Source of the DNA: Synanceia verrucosa
Taxonomy: Eukaryota; Chordata; Actinopteri; Perciformes; Synanceiidae
Length of the DNA: 64,000 bases
Assembly (NCBI GenBank): GCA_029721515.1
Contig: CM056556.1
Coordinates: 2,170,501 to 2,234,500 of the forward strand
Reading direction: 5' to 3'
The notes under the pieces were generated by a model, which worked only from the letters and a program-made list of their open reading frames with translations, was not told where the DNA came from and ran no database searches. The translations under genes and the position numbers were made by a program. Positions 22,346-34,273 of the stretch are shown here, piece after piece; positions within the stretch are counted from its first letter, which is position 1, and every line of letters begins with the position of its first letter.

Positions 22346-24768
22346 CATCCCAAAGGATTTTTTGTAGTTGCCACAGCAGGAAAAAGTAAGGAGGTTTAAA
22401 AAGTATGTTGAATGCAGAATAGTTCAAAAATACAGAAATATAAGCAGTGTGAAAGAAACACGATAAGAACAAAGAAAAGTTAAATTCATTCTCATCCTAT
22501 GGGCTCATGGACGCCTTTGGACAGAGGTCACCAGATAAGTCATCACTAACCATCACTCTAATAACAATAATAACAATAATAATAATAATAATACCTTTTA
22601 TTTCTAAAGTGCTTTTCTCAGAGACGCTCATATTCATGTCTAATCGGCGTTGCCAGTGTTGGAGGTGGAGGTGACAGTCTGACAGCTTCCTGTAGTCCTA
22701 TGTCAGCTATCAGCAGCCCCACACTCAGCCTCCACCCATCATCACCATCATCACCTCCACCCTGTCACACTGCCGACTACAATAATTTAACACTTTCCAT
22801 CCTGATGGAGGATTGTTTCAAAACTATAGAAAGTTAAATACTAAACAGACTTTATTAGCATATACTGCGTGCACAAGTACATACATCCACCCATTCAGGG
22901 AGCTACAGCTGCCCAAACATGGTGTTTTTTTTTCCTAAACCTAGCTACAGCATTTTTTATTGTTATTATTCCTAACAATAATCACGTGTTCCCTGCAACT
23001 GAAAAGTCACCCAGACAGTTTGAGGAAGCGTCAGTACATGATGAGTCATCATGTCGCTCATGCCTGTACGATAATTATGAAGCAGCCTGTTAGCTTAGCA
23101 TATTTGGGATCTGAAGCTCATTCATTAGCATGTTCTATCTAAATGTAATCTCTCATACTGCATACGATAAAGAGCTTTTGATTCACTAGAACTGCACACA
23201 AACATCACACCCATATAAATAACTTACATTATTATTATTATTATTATTATTATTATGTTGAAGTTCAACATCTCTCAGCTTCTTCCCTTGGTTAGTATAT
23301 ATTAATAAGGGTGGATATGTCATCTGTAATTATTCTATAAATGGTATAAAAGGAGTGAAGCGTTGTTGTAATGGGTGCATTAAAATATGTCTTTGTTGGT
23401 GAACATAATAATTATAGGGGTTTTTTTAGTGTTTATTTTCACTTTTGTGTTGCTGTTTTTCTCTTTCACTTATATTACTTATCTGAGCTAATAAACTTTA
23501 CTGTTAATAAATGTATATTTTGGATTTTATGTCAGGATTTTGTTTGTTCGGGACTTTCAGCTGCAGGATGATGTGTGGATAAAATGCTACACTGCTTATG
23601 ATCACAGCAAATTTACATGTTTCAAGAATAAAAATAAAACTAGAAGGTGTGCTTGTTATTTACATGTTATAAAGAACATTTTAGATGTCAGAGTTTAATA
23701 GTCAAAACAGGTATTTGTAAACCTTAAACCTCAGTTATTCTGCAGCCTTCATGTTCTGGAAACAACCAGCAGGTGGCGTCACAACAGCTTCTCTCCTTTC
23801 ACCTCCTCTCCATTATTTACATTTACCCATAATAAACTGTTTGATCTGTCTGGTTTGAGTGAGTTATTTTACTGCTTTTCTATGAAGCAAACTCACTGAA
23901 AAATACCAGAAATAAATCCATCCATTTTTTTTTTTAATTTATTTTTATAAATGACTAGTGGGACATATTTTTCATATTTAAAAGCAGTTTAAGGTTATGG
24001 TAGAGATAAAATAAGATATGTATTTAAGTAAATATTGAAGTAAATATACAATAAAAAGAGAGGAGAATAATTATTTTTTAAAAATCATTATACAAAGCTA
24101 CTACTTAAAAAAATATTTTAAAAAAAAATCAAGTGGCTGGGGAGGATAGGATGGGTAAATAGTGATTTAATTTAATTCATTAAATATATTTTGTTTCTGT
24201 TTTTGTGAGTAACTGAGTAATTCTCTATTTATGTTTGTGTTTCAGTCCATGTTACTCTGTGAATATAAATTAATGAACATGTATTGTGAATATTCTATAG
24301 AGGTAGAAGTGTTACACAAGAATAACACAATATTTACAGTAATTTACTTTAGTTTTCCTGTGCTGTGCCTCCTCTATAAAGAAGAAAAAGGGTAAAATAT
24401 AACATTTTTAGTTGTTAGATGCCAGAGAAACAAAGAGACAAAGCAAAATAAGAAGAAAACAACATGTTTCCTCTGTTTTCTGGCTGAGAGTTGGTGCAGA
24501 AAATGATGAAATAAGACTCTGGTGTTCATTTAAAGCAACACCAAAAGTGCAATAAACTAAATAAAAGAGTTAACAAGTTAATCAGTCAGTTAAAAAGATA
24601 CATCTAATGATATTCTATATATGTCAACAAATCGATATGAAACATGATACTTTGATCCTGTGTTAGAGCTGAAAGATTCATTTATAACACTGGACAGTGT
24701 AGTTCCTGCTGCACTAAATACTCAAAAAGTGTATTAATCCGCTGCTTAAAATAGTCCCTATTAGTCCT
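22346..24768. other. no gene found; AT-rich unique sequence
   Basis: Contains (AAT)n at about 22560-22597 and (ATT)n at 23229-23256. No exon, RNA gene or repeat family was recognised. Confidence 0.4.
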
Positions 24769-24781
24769 GTTGGAGTAACAT

Positions 24782-25092
24782 CCATCCATCCATTTTCTAC
24801 CGCTTATCCTCTCATAGGGTCGCGGGGGGGCTGGAGCCTATCCCAGCTGTCTTAGGGCGGAAGGCAGGGTACACCCTGGACAAGTCGCCACCTCATCGCA
24901 GGACAGAGACAGACAACCACTCACACTCACATTCACACCTACGGTCAATTTAAATTAGCCAATTAACCTAATCCTCATGCATGTTTTTGGATGGTGGGAG
25001 GAAGCCAGAGTACCAGAGAGAACCCACACAGACATGAGGAGAACATGCAAACTCCACACAGAAAGGCCCGGGGCCGGGAATCAAACCCGGTA
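24782..25092 (-). mobile_element. tRNA-derived SINE, 5'-truncated, with 13-bp target duplication
   Basis: The minus strand reads from the tRNA B-box region (CCGGGTTTGATTCCCGGC) through the body shared with 57436-57785 (TTTGGATGGTGGGAGGAAGC and TGCATGTTTTTGGATGG on the plus strand) to an ATGGATGG tail. The A-box half is missing, so the copy is 5'-truncated. Identical flanks GTTGGAGTAACAT at 24769-24781 and 25093-25105 are the target-site duplication of an L1/L2-type retroposition. The perfect duplication suggests a fairly recent insertion. Confidence 0.85.
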
Positions 25093-25105
25093 GTTGGAGT
25101 AACAT

Positions 25106-25850
25106 TGGCTGACAAATACTGTGATCAGCTGTTGTAGGGAATAATTTAGCTTTTTTTGAAAATTAAACTATATCTTTGTGAAGCATTTTTTAAATAAGAA
25201 AATAAGATTTTTGGCCTTGTTCTAAAATATGAAACCTCACCAGATGTAAATCTGAGGTGTGTGTGGTGGAGCTCAAAAGACAAAAGGTTTCTTCTTTCAT
25301 TCTGACTAAAAACGTGTGATGAAAGTGAGGAAAGTCGCCTCGCTGCTTTCTTTCACGTCTCATAATTGGCTTTGTCGCTCACACCTGCAGGTGAGTTGTG
25401 CGCGCACACATGCAAATACGTTCATGCATGCACACACACCAGGTGAAGAAATGTGCATTCAGGTGAACGTGCGCGCACGCGCACACACACACACACACAC
25501 ACACAGAGCGACCGTGAGAAGGTGTGAAGGCGCCTCCACCTGACGGCGGTCTCACTTCCTGTCTGAAGAAGCTCACCTGCAGCGATGCTTTCCTTCACTT
25601 GTTGACTGGATCCAGCTGGGAGGAGATCAACAGCTCAAGTCTGCAGTGAAAGCTGTGAACCTCTTTACTTTTTCTCTCTGGAGACTCAAACTGAACACTG
25701 CTCTGTCTGTGCAGGCTTTTTAGGAGGGTCAACAGCTGGTCTAGGTTCAGTTTAGAGGTCTGAGTCAAACTGTTAGCGGCCATTTATTAAGGATACATTT
25801 TTGAATGGACCCTTCTGCACACTATTGACCTGAATGATTTTAGTATTTTA
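25106..25850. other. no gene found
   Basis: Unique sequence with a CG/CA-rich microsatellite (GCGCGCACGCGCACACA..., about 25465-25504). No exon signal was recognised. Confidence 0.4.
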
Positions 25851-25859
25851 CTTTCAGCA

Positions 25860-26118
25860 GTTTCTGTCTATCTATCATCCATCCATCCATCTATCTATCT
25901 ATCTATCTGTCATCCATCCATTTATCATCTATCTATCTTCCTATCTATCATCATCCATCCATCAACTATCATCCATCTATTTATCATCTATCTATCATTT
26001 ATCTATCTATGCATCCATCATCCATCTATCTATCTATCTATCTATCATCCATCATTTATCATCTATCTATCTATCTATCTATCTATCATCCATCTATTTA
26101 TCTATCTATCTATCTATA
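25860..26118. repeat. (ATCT)n / (ATCC)n tetranucleotide array
   Basis: About 260 bases of imperfect ATCT and ATCC units. Serine/isoleucine/tyrosine/leucine-repeat frames read through it are artefacts. Confidence 0.95.
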
Positions 26119-26639
26119 GTGTGACAGGTGGAGAATTATCACTCACTCCTCTCATTTTAGTGTGTTTTTTTAAACTTCCTGTCATTGTCTTACTGGATTG
26201 ATGGGATAAAAGTAAAAAATAAAGCATTGCTCTTTTTGCTGAGGACCTCTGGAGCCTCTTTCAAGGACCCCACTTTAAAAACCAGTGTTTGAATCTCACT
26301 GCGCTCTCAATCCTTTGGCTGATCGTACATTTCTGTATCATACAGTACAGTATCCAGCTGTCCTGAATGTCATGCACCAACATACCAAGTTAAAGCCCTT
26401 GTATGTGTGAACTTGCTTGGCGATAAACTTGTTTCTGATTCCCTCATCAAAGCTCCATGTCCAGTTGATATGTGGGGGAAAAGCTCTACACTGAAGCTGT
26501 GTTTAAAAAAAGAATTAAAAAAGACATGATTGCTTTGCTGGTGTCAGACCTGATGGGTAACCTGTCTTTAATCAATGTGCGACCCTATGAGGATAAACAG
26601 AAGAAGATGGATAGATTGATGGATCCTTCCTCAGGGTTC

Positions 26640-27375
26640 CCCTGCATGGATAATGGATGGAAGGATGGATGGATGGTTGGATGGATGGATGATGGTTGGA
26701 AGGATGGATGGATGGATGGATGGATGAATGGATGGATGGGTGGATGGATGGTTGGATGGGTGGATGGATGATGGTTGGAAGGATGGATGGATGATGGTTA
26801 GATGGATGGATGTAAGGAAGGATGGATGATGGATGATAAATGGATGGATGGAAGATGGATGGATGCTTGATGTTTGGAAGGATGAATGGAAGGAAGGATG
26901 GATGATGGATGATAAATTGATGGATAGATGGATGATGGTTGGTTGGAAGGATGGATGGATGGATGATGGATGGATGATGAATGGAAGGATGGATGATGGA
27001 TGGATGGATGTTGGAAGGATGGATGGATGATAGTTGGAAGGATTGATGGATGATGGATGGATGATGGTTGGAATGATGGATGGATGGATGACAGTTGAAA
27101 GGATGGATGGATGATGGTTGGAAGGATGGAAGGAAGGATGGATGATGGATGGAAGGATGGATGGATGATGGATGGGTGGATGAATGGATGGATGATGGTT
27201 GGAAGGATGGAAGGATGGATGATGGATGGATAAATGGGTGGATGGATGAGTGGATGGATAAATGGGTGGATGGATGGATGGATGAGTGGATGGATGATGG
27301 TTGGATGGATGGATGGTTGGAAGGATGGACTGATGATGGATGCATGATGATGGATGGATGGATGGACTGGCAGAT
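26640..27375. repeat. (ATGG)n tetranucleotide array, ~735 bp
   Basis: Imperfect GGAT/GATG units with AAGG, TTGG and ATAA variants. The array yields frames of up to 282 codons on the minus strand (H-P-S-I repeats) and W-M-D-G repeats on the plus strand. They have no unique residues, so no protein is claimed. A dispersed short repeat with the words GAGGACCTCTGGAGCC and TCAAGGACCCC sits just upstream at 26245-26295. Confidence 0.95.
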
Positions 27376-27429
27376 GGACATAGTGTATATATATGCAGGG
27401 CTGCTGCTGGACTCATGCATCGTCTTTAG

Positions 27430-27895
27430 GACTCAGTGCAGTGCAAAATTAACGTGAAATTGGACATTTTAATGACATACACAATCAGAGTGTGCACTGC
27501 TGCCGCACTGTGTAAAGCCACCACTTGATGAAATCAGCAACTTTTTCTATTAAAATGAAGTATTAACTTAAAAGCTGCACATTCATGTCGTCTCTAACCG
27601 CTGTGTTGCCATCAAGCCTCAGTGTGTCTGATAGAAACTTTAATAGCTAGCAGCGTGAGACACCGATCAGCCAAGCACATCAGCATAGTGAGATCCAATA
27701 TGTCGCCGCCATGCAGAGAGAGAGGGGGAGTGTGTGCGTGAGAGCGAGGAAGGCTAGCCACATGTGTGTCTTGTTAGCGCTGGGTGTAACAGTGGAAGTG
27801 GTGGCAGTAATGTGGGAATGACAAAAGAGCTCTGACTGTGAGCTATATGAAGACGTGAGAGATCAAACAGAGTTCTGCAACATGTCACATCCCCC

Positions 27896-27927
<32 letters not shown>

Positions 27928-28620
27928 CACACTCAGGTAACTCTGGAGTCAGATCAGCATCAATGTTAATCAATGCACACAGGGATTTTAAAAAAAAAAA
28001 CCATTTGGAGTCTATACACAGAGCAGCAGCATCACCTCCAGCATCATCTCCTTCACTTAAACTGGACTCTTCTTTCCTCCCTCAGTTCACGACTCTTCAC
28101 CATTTTGAACAGGAGTGAGGAATTTAAACTGAATTCACCCTTTTAGACCCAAATTTGAGCCAGAACACTGGAATTCACTGAGAAGCCAGAAATGAATCCA
28201 GAATAACAGAATAATAATGTGCTTTGATATTTTTTCAATGTTTTTTTAATTGATGGATAACAAAAAAAATATAATTGATGTGTATTGATGGATAACAACA
28301 AAAATATAACATGATTTTAAATATATAAATTTATTAAAAGTATTCTGGTAATCAATACTGTTTATTTAGGACAGGGTTAATAAACAGCTAACACGGTGGT
28401 GGTATAAAAAAAATGTCAAGCACTGTATATGAATGACTCCATACAATAACTATATGTAAATGACAAAATAATCCATAAACAGGTTTCTTTCAAATAAGGA
28501 ATTATTTTTGAGTAGCCTTTTTATCTGTAGCTAATCAATAAATCAATAAATTTACTGGGTCTGTGAATTTAACGCGTGCATCTGTGCAGTGACTCCTGCC
28601 GTAGTGAAGGCATGGCCCGC
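27430..28620. other. no gene found; (GT)n at 27897-27926
   Basis: Mixed unique sequence. The 27640-27860 part is GC-balanced and CpG-containing. From 28160 to 28560 it is AT-rich. No exons are supported. Confidence 0.4.
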
Positions 28621-28629
28621 CTTACTCTG

Positions 28630-28800
28630 TCTCTGATTGGCTGTAACTCGCTACTTGCATTGGTTGGATTGGTTAGATTTCAGCATGGAATGGAAGCCAT
28701 TGATTGGATGTAGGATGAAACGTCATGGTGAGCCAATCAGCGATAGAGTAGAGTCAGAGGGGCGGGTCTTACGGTCGTCGTTGCAGCCTAGCAAGGTCAA
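28630..28800 (+). promoter_or_regulatory. CCAAT/GC-box promoter-like cluster
   Basis: Five CCAAT-type boxes lie within about 100 bases: ATTGG at 28636, 28659, 28668 and 28703, and CCAAT at 28733. A GC box, AGGGGCGGG, is at 28758-28766, followed by a CpG-rich stretch (TTACGGTCGTCGTTGCAG). No TATA box is seen. The spacing is typical of TATA-less vertebrate promoters, with initiation expected just downstream, immediately before the ATG at 28808. Confidence 0.5.
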
Positions 28801-28807
28801 TCTCAAC

Positions 28808-30756
28808 ATGGTGTCTGATGTAAAAGTAAGTCAGATGTTATGTTTAGCTTGTTTAGCCTGTTTCAGCCTCATCACAAGTCATTAAATTATGTGTGGCTGG
28901 TTATTATGACACTGAACGAATTATTTGAAACGTGTCGCTTTAATGGTGACTGTATTGTTTAACATAATTAGCAACATAAGCTAACGCTAGTTAGCATGCT
29001 AATGAGATTAACGTTGTGTTTTCTTCTCAGCAAAGTTATGTTGCCATCCCAGAATTAATTTAACAAATTTAAACAACTGTTTGGGAAACAAAACTTGACT
29101 CATCACCAGTCTGAGATGTGTGAAGTGAAGTTAATGTTAAGTTAGCGGGTGGTAACGGCGAGCTGGCATATTATAAACATGCTAACACTGAGGACACAGG
29201 CAACATGACTGATGCATTAGCAGTGTGGAGAAACCTGTGGGATCGTGACACTCAGGATGCTGAAGCATTTTATCCAAATGTCACTTTAAGGCTCACTGTA
29301 TTTCTGTTAATTAAATCAAGGCATTTAGACAGCATGGATGTGTGTTGTATTAGCATATACTACTGTTAACTTCAAGGTACTTCATCATTGCAGACATGGT
29401 GCTAAAATACTCCTCTGACATGTTGAAATCTGATGGTTGCTGGCATTTTGTTAGCATTATTTACACATCCACACATTTCTGAAAGGTTTAATATTGGTGT
29501 CTAGAAAACTTGAGGACAGTGGCTGTGATGTTACACAACAGTAGGAGTGTGTTTATATTTTTAATTAGCTATTTGTAGCCGAATTACACTCACTGAGCTG
29601 AACAACCAAAGGCACAGATTGTTAATCTGGTTTCCCTTTCTTTTCCTTCATCCAACATCAGATGACTCAAGAGGAAAAAGACGATCCTCTACTGCTGCCT
29701 CTCACACTGTGACAAGGACAGTCTGTATTTTCTGTCAGGATCCAGTCAGTTCACAAAAAAAAAAACAGACTCTGAGGAGCCAGAACAAGAAGAGGACTTG
29801 AAGTCCACCAAACTACCTGAAAGTAACACAGTGAGGTAATCTTACCATACACAACACTGCACAGTGCTCAGTGAATAAAATGTTAATCACTTCCTGAATC
29901 TTATTTCACATTAATTTAGAGACTTGACGAACAATTCGTGAAACTGAAAGCCTTAAAAGGAGGATGGATCTTTTTCAATCAAGAAAAGCTTTATTGAGCC
30001 CGCACACACAATTTGACTTTGATACTCAAATAAAAATAAAAGGACACACATTTTCTCAGCCAAGTATTATGTACAGTTGCAAATTAATAAATGGATAAGT
30101 GAAAGAGACTACAGGTAACATTTTTCCCCCTCAGTCTCCAGTGATGAAAAATTTGCCTGTTAATGTTTTTCACATTAAGATTGAAGAAATTCATAGAGGA
30201 AGGTAATGTTCTTCTTATTTTTCTCATTTTGCATCTCTATTGTCACTTCCCTGTTTGGGTAAGATAACTGTTAAGAATGGACCAAAGTGTAGAACAGCTG
30301 AATAGAGCACTTCAGAGGCTATAAATGTATGCATGGTGTATGTGACTGACTGAAATGCTGTTTTTTCTTCTCTTCCAGTGGTCCTGGGTCAGGAGGAAGC
30401 TGCAGACCCACCATCTTCTTCACATGTAAGACCCCCAAAATGTCACTATAGCTGTACACTTAATACCACAGTGCCGTTTAAAGAGGTGGTAAAGCCTTAA
30501 GACTTTAATAAATCCACCTGTAAATGACTTTCTACCAGTTAGCATCAAAGTTTTTTTTCCACCTCCAAGTGTTCAGACCACAAACCTCACACCCACAGTG
30601 ATATTTAGTAGTTATATATACTGTACATGTTCCACCTGGACACTTGACGCCCTCAGTCCTTCAGCCCAGGATGAGGTGGCTAGTCAGCGTATCCACTCTC
30701 CTCCTGAAGACAGATGGTGTGTTTACACATTATACATATTAAACATTGTGAAATAA
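28808..30756 (+). CDS. candidate five-exon small gene of unknown identity (127 codons if real)
   Basis: Five candidate exons form one open frame: 28808-28825 (M-V-S-D-V-K, donor AAA|GTAAGT), 29672-29830 (53 codons), 30135-30202 (acceptor TTTTTCCCCCTCAG), 30379-30425 (acceptor TTCTTCTCTTCCAG, donor CAT|GTAAGA) and 30665-30756 (ending TAA). An AATAAA at 30752-30757 overlaps the stop. Phases agree at all four junctions (0, 0, 2, 1). Exon 2 needs a weak acceptor (CTCAAG) and a GTGAGG donor. The better sites (CATCAG at 29661, GAG|GTAATC) break the frame, and a second frame in exon 2 contains a C-x2-C pair next to an 11-A run. The middle exon has an acidic segment (DSEEPEQEEDLK). I recognise no family. 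It may be a non-coding RNA, a decayed gene or chance. Confidence 0.3.
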
Positions 30757-32880
30757 ACAAATGTATCAGTATGTCCTCACCATTACTTAATACAGAATAG
30801 GTAAAAGGTTGAATTAATGAGAAAAAACAACTGTGGAAAAATACACAGTCAAGGATAATTAAACTTAGGATTCAGGCTTAAAAAATGATGACAGTGACAA
30901 ACCTGATGCTGAAATATACATTTCATTTCTAGTTTCAAAACCTCATCAAGTTTTTCACATTTAAGGGATTAAGAATTATGCTCCAATAGTCAATATTTCA
31001 GTTTTTCAGATTAGTTATCCTCCTGGTTGAACCAGAGTACATTATATTTACCAAGCTGCCTCAGAGATTAGAATATTATTACAGCTTTCATGTACAAAAT
31101 TGCTGTATAATATGGATTTTTTTATGATTAACTGAATACATATTTGTTTGTCACTTTACATTGTAAATAAATATAGATTTTAATGAAGTTCTACTTGTAT
31201 ATTATTTACTGGAGGGAGGTGGGGACTGTGATGATCAGTGTCAGAAAATGGTGAAAAATGTTGATTGTTGACAAAGATGTTCAGTTTACTGTCATTAAGG
31301 AGGAAAGAAACCCAAAAATGTTCACTTTTAAGAAGCTGGAATCAAGATTTTGACATTTTTCCTTATAAAAATACTTAATCAATTATCAGATTAGTTCTGT
31401 AGAACTGAATGATCAGACAATCAGTCCAGTTGCTTTAAATGAACAACCACTCGTGTCCAAGAGGACAAGGACTGCTCCTCATTACATTCATTATACTGGG
31501 TATTTCCAGAAATATTTAGTGATTGGCAGTTTAGTTAAGTGAATCTCAACTGATTTGAAGTCAAAATTGAGCTTAATATTACTATTCTCAAGTGTGATTA
31601 TGTCTAGTGTCAGCAACCAGTATTTTCCATCTGTCTTGTACAGAACTAACCACCAACTACAATTTCAACTCACTGATGGCAAAGTAAGACTCGTAGTAGT
31701 GTTTTCAGGTAACTTGTGAGGGTTCAAATATTATTTCCTCTTAGCATTGCACTGTTTCTAACAGCTGTGTTATGTCTATGACATACATTGAAGTGTAACA
31801 ATACTAGATATTAATAGAGTTAATAGTTAACACAAGCATACCTGAGGAGCTTCATGTGCACCATTTCCATCTGTTCTCCTCACGACACCATCATCCTGGA
31901 CAGAAGAGGACACTGACATTATTATTCTCAAAGCATTTTAAAAGGCATTTTAGTTACTAGCTAATGTCACTTTTAAATACGCAGCTAGCTAAGCCCATTA
32001 GTCATCTCAGTGGTCAGTATCACAGCTAACAGCTAGCTAAGGTCAACTATCAGTGTTCATAACAGTCAAATCAACCAGTGGTGCAGTCTGACTTACCCCC
32101 CTTGTGGGTATTTTATTACACATATTAAAACTACTATTGTGAATTGCCTTAGTTTGTTACGAGTGTCACAGCTAGCGAGCTAAATTAGCTTACAATCCTA
32201 GGTTGTCATTCGGTACTATGTGGCGAGTAAGCTAACGCCCCACATCCAGAGGATAGCAAGCATTCATGACCCAAACCTATTAAACCATACACAACACATT
32301 TTATTCACTCTCAAGCTAAAATTACTACAAAGTTTGTAGCTAGCGAATTTTCCATTAGCCATCTCATCTGGTCAATACTACAGCCAACAGCTAGCTAAGA
32401 TCTGCTAACGTTTACAGCACATCAAAACAACCAATGTGAGCAGTCAGCTCTCATTAGTAAGATAATGAGAGCTGAGATACTGATTTATTGTACTGCAACC
32501 ATTCAGCTATTTACAAGTGAACTGCCGATAAAGGTCCCTAAGGTTAGCTGCTAAAATGGTATTACGGCTATGGCTAGCTAGCTAGTTAGCTAGCTAAACC
32601 AGTTTATGATCTACGTTGGCTATTAGCCTTATGTGTATAGCTATCGTGTTTGCTAACGCTAGAATGAAATACAACACCATCATCACTAAATTATTAAGCA
32701 TTCATAAATAAAAGATAATTATTCATAAAAGCCAAAACACTTCTCACTTACAAGGGTACCGGGCGTCCGCGGGAGGAACGAGCAGACGCTGGTTTGGAAT
32801 TGACCTCTGAACTCTGCCCCGTCACCGGACACGAATGACGTAGCAGCCCATGATGGGAAGTCCGGCTCTTTTCAAAGATT
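30690..32880 (-). other. candidate antisense spliced transcript
   Basis: On the minus strand, a good donor (CTT|GTAAGTGAG) ends a possible first exon at 32752. An internal exon at 31842-31895 is bounded by TTCTGTCCAG and CAG|GTATGC and is open for 18 codons (DDGVVRRTDGNGAHEAPQ). An acceptor CTGTCTTCAG at 30704 would join in phase to EESGYAD and a stop. The last segment overlaps the final exon of the plus-strand model, so both cannot be coding there. It may be a long non-coding RNA. Confidence 0.25.
31215..31410. mobile_element. dispersed 'CTGCAACGATTAATCG' repeat, partial copy B
   Basis: Landmarks GTGTCAGAAAATGGTGAAAA, TCAGTTTACTGTCATTAAGG and AAGAAGCTGGAATCAAGATT match the shared interior of this family, in the opposite sense to the copy at 17070. 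It lies between exons of the candidate transcripts. Confidence 0.5.
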
Positions 32881-32925
32881 CGTTTCTTTTGGCTCGTCTC
32901 CCTTAGAAGAGCCGGCTCTCTCTTC
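32755..32925 (-). promoter_or_regulatory. promoter-like CpG segment with CRE and ZNF143-like words
   Basis: Read on the minus strand: ACTTCCCATCATGGGC (resembling the ZNF143/THAP11 word), TACGTCATTCG (CRE-like TGACGT inverted), and a CpG-rich run to the splice donor at 32751. Adjacent is an imperfect inverted repeat, CCGGCTCTT (32862-32870) against AAGAGCCGG (32907-32915), of the type seen at ends of fish hAT-like elements. The signal may therefore be transposon-derived. Confidence 0.35.
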
Positions 32926-34255
32926 ATTTAGTTTCACACAGAGTCTTCTATTTTAGCCTAATTTAGGCCTATTTATGGGAAACAATTTTTCATTGAGTCT
33001 TATTTTATACATTTTGTTTTATTTCAAAAAACACAGTTACTCTTGTTTACTAGTGTAGGTCTAACAGTCTGTAAACATGCTGATGAAAACTGCAAAGACT
33101 TTCAAGTTCATGTGTGAGTAGATTTCTGTCACATTCATATAACACAAGAAATATTTTCTAATGAAAAATGACACACTAAAATATGCAACGATTGCAACAA
33201 ATACTCATACAGAGGGTCATATGATATCTTGCAAAAAGTTATCCCTTATTGTTCATGTGATTTTCAATAAATATCCAGTCAATTTTAACTCATTACATTA
33301 AGTGCATACAGTCTTTTTCAAGTGTGAACAGGAAACTTCAACTTTGTCATTCCTCTCAGTTCATCCTTGTGTGCCAACATTAAAATGACATTTTTGGGTG
33401 ATTCAAGTATGTATATTTAAGTGTACATAACATATTTTCTCAAGATTATTACACTAAAACATCACTGGCTTTATTTTTATGAACAAATCTCATAAGACAA
33501 TCTTCAAGTTAAAGTTTTTCAACATAAGTTTTAAGGCAGCAGGGTAACTTTACTGAAGTTCAACCAGATTAAAACTACGTATTTAGTCAGCCTCCTTACC
33601 TCATTCAGTCCAGCAGTAGTAATGCTAGTTATTCTTGTGTGCTTTCAGGGTCCACACACTTGAATAAAAACACCAGTGTCTTGCAGATAAGTTTTAACTT
33701 GATATGTAGTGTTTTGCTTTTATTTCCTCACCTGTCTCTGCCCTCCCTCCCCCCCTTTTCTCCTTCCGTCCTTGCCTCCTCTCCCTTCTAATTACATTCA
33801 CTTCCCTCCTCCCTGGTGCCGGCCCTGCCTCCGGCTCTCAGCTGGATCCAGAGGGGGCCGCTGCAGCAGGTGTATCCCAACAGGGGTGCAGCTTCCTGGG
33901 GAGGCGGCTCTGGATGCTGAGGCTCACTGAACCGATCCCGGTGGTCGCAGAGATGTAGAGCAGAACGATACGACCTTCTGACCTCCACACTGCATCCATC
34001 CATCCAGCTGTGCAGCTTAGACTCCTTCAGCCTTACACTAGAGGGTGCTGGTGGTTCAGCTGTGGTTCTCATTTCTCCACAGTTAAACTTCAGTCACACA
34101 TGAACCCTGACACAAAGACATGCTTTAAAATGAATTACTCTTATGTCCCCGTTTGTCTGTACTTATTCCCAAATTAACCGGCCTCTTCTGCTCTAAAGCT
34201 AAAAACACTACAAAATGAGAAAATAAATAAAATGAACCAGCATAAAATGAACATT
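32926..34255. other. no gene found
   Basis: 32926-33700 is AT-rich and unique. 33724-33790 is a polypyrimidine run. 33810-34070 is GC-rich and open on both strands for 70-94 codons, without a recognised domain or splice pair. No ube2v1 exon, the downstream neighbour of PEDS1 in mammals, was found by eye. Confidence 0.4.
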
Positions 34256-34267
34256 TGGAGCTCATAA

Positions 34268-34273
34268 ATCTTT
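34268..34273 (-). terminator. peds1: distal poly(A) signal for peds1
   Basis: The minus strand reads TTTAAATAAAGATTTATGAG, a canonical AATAAA hexamer. Beyond it lies unique sequence with no further gene-like features for about 150 bases. Confidence 0.35.

Noticed and set aside
26572..27420. Open frames of 261 and 282 codons on the minus strand
   Set aside because: They are translations of the ATGG microsatellite (H, P, S, I only) and differ only by frame.
33709..34072. GC-rich segment open on both strands, possible exon
   Set aside because: No splice pair, start context or recognised domain; polypyrimidine run upstream explains part of the frame.
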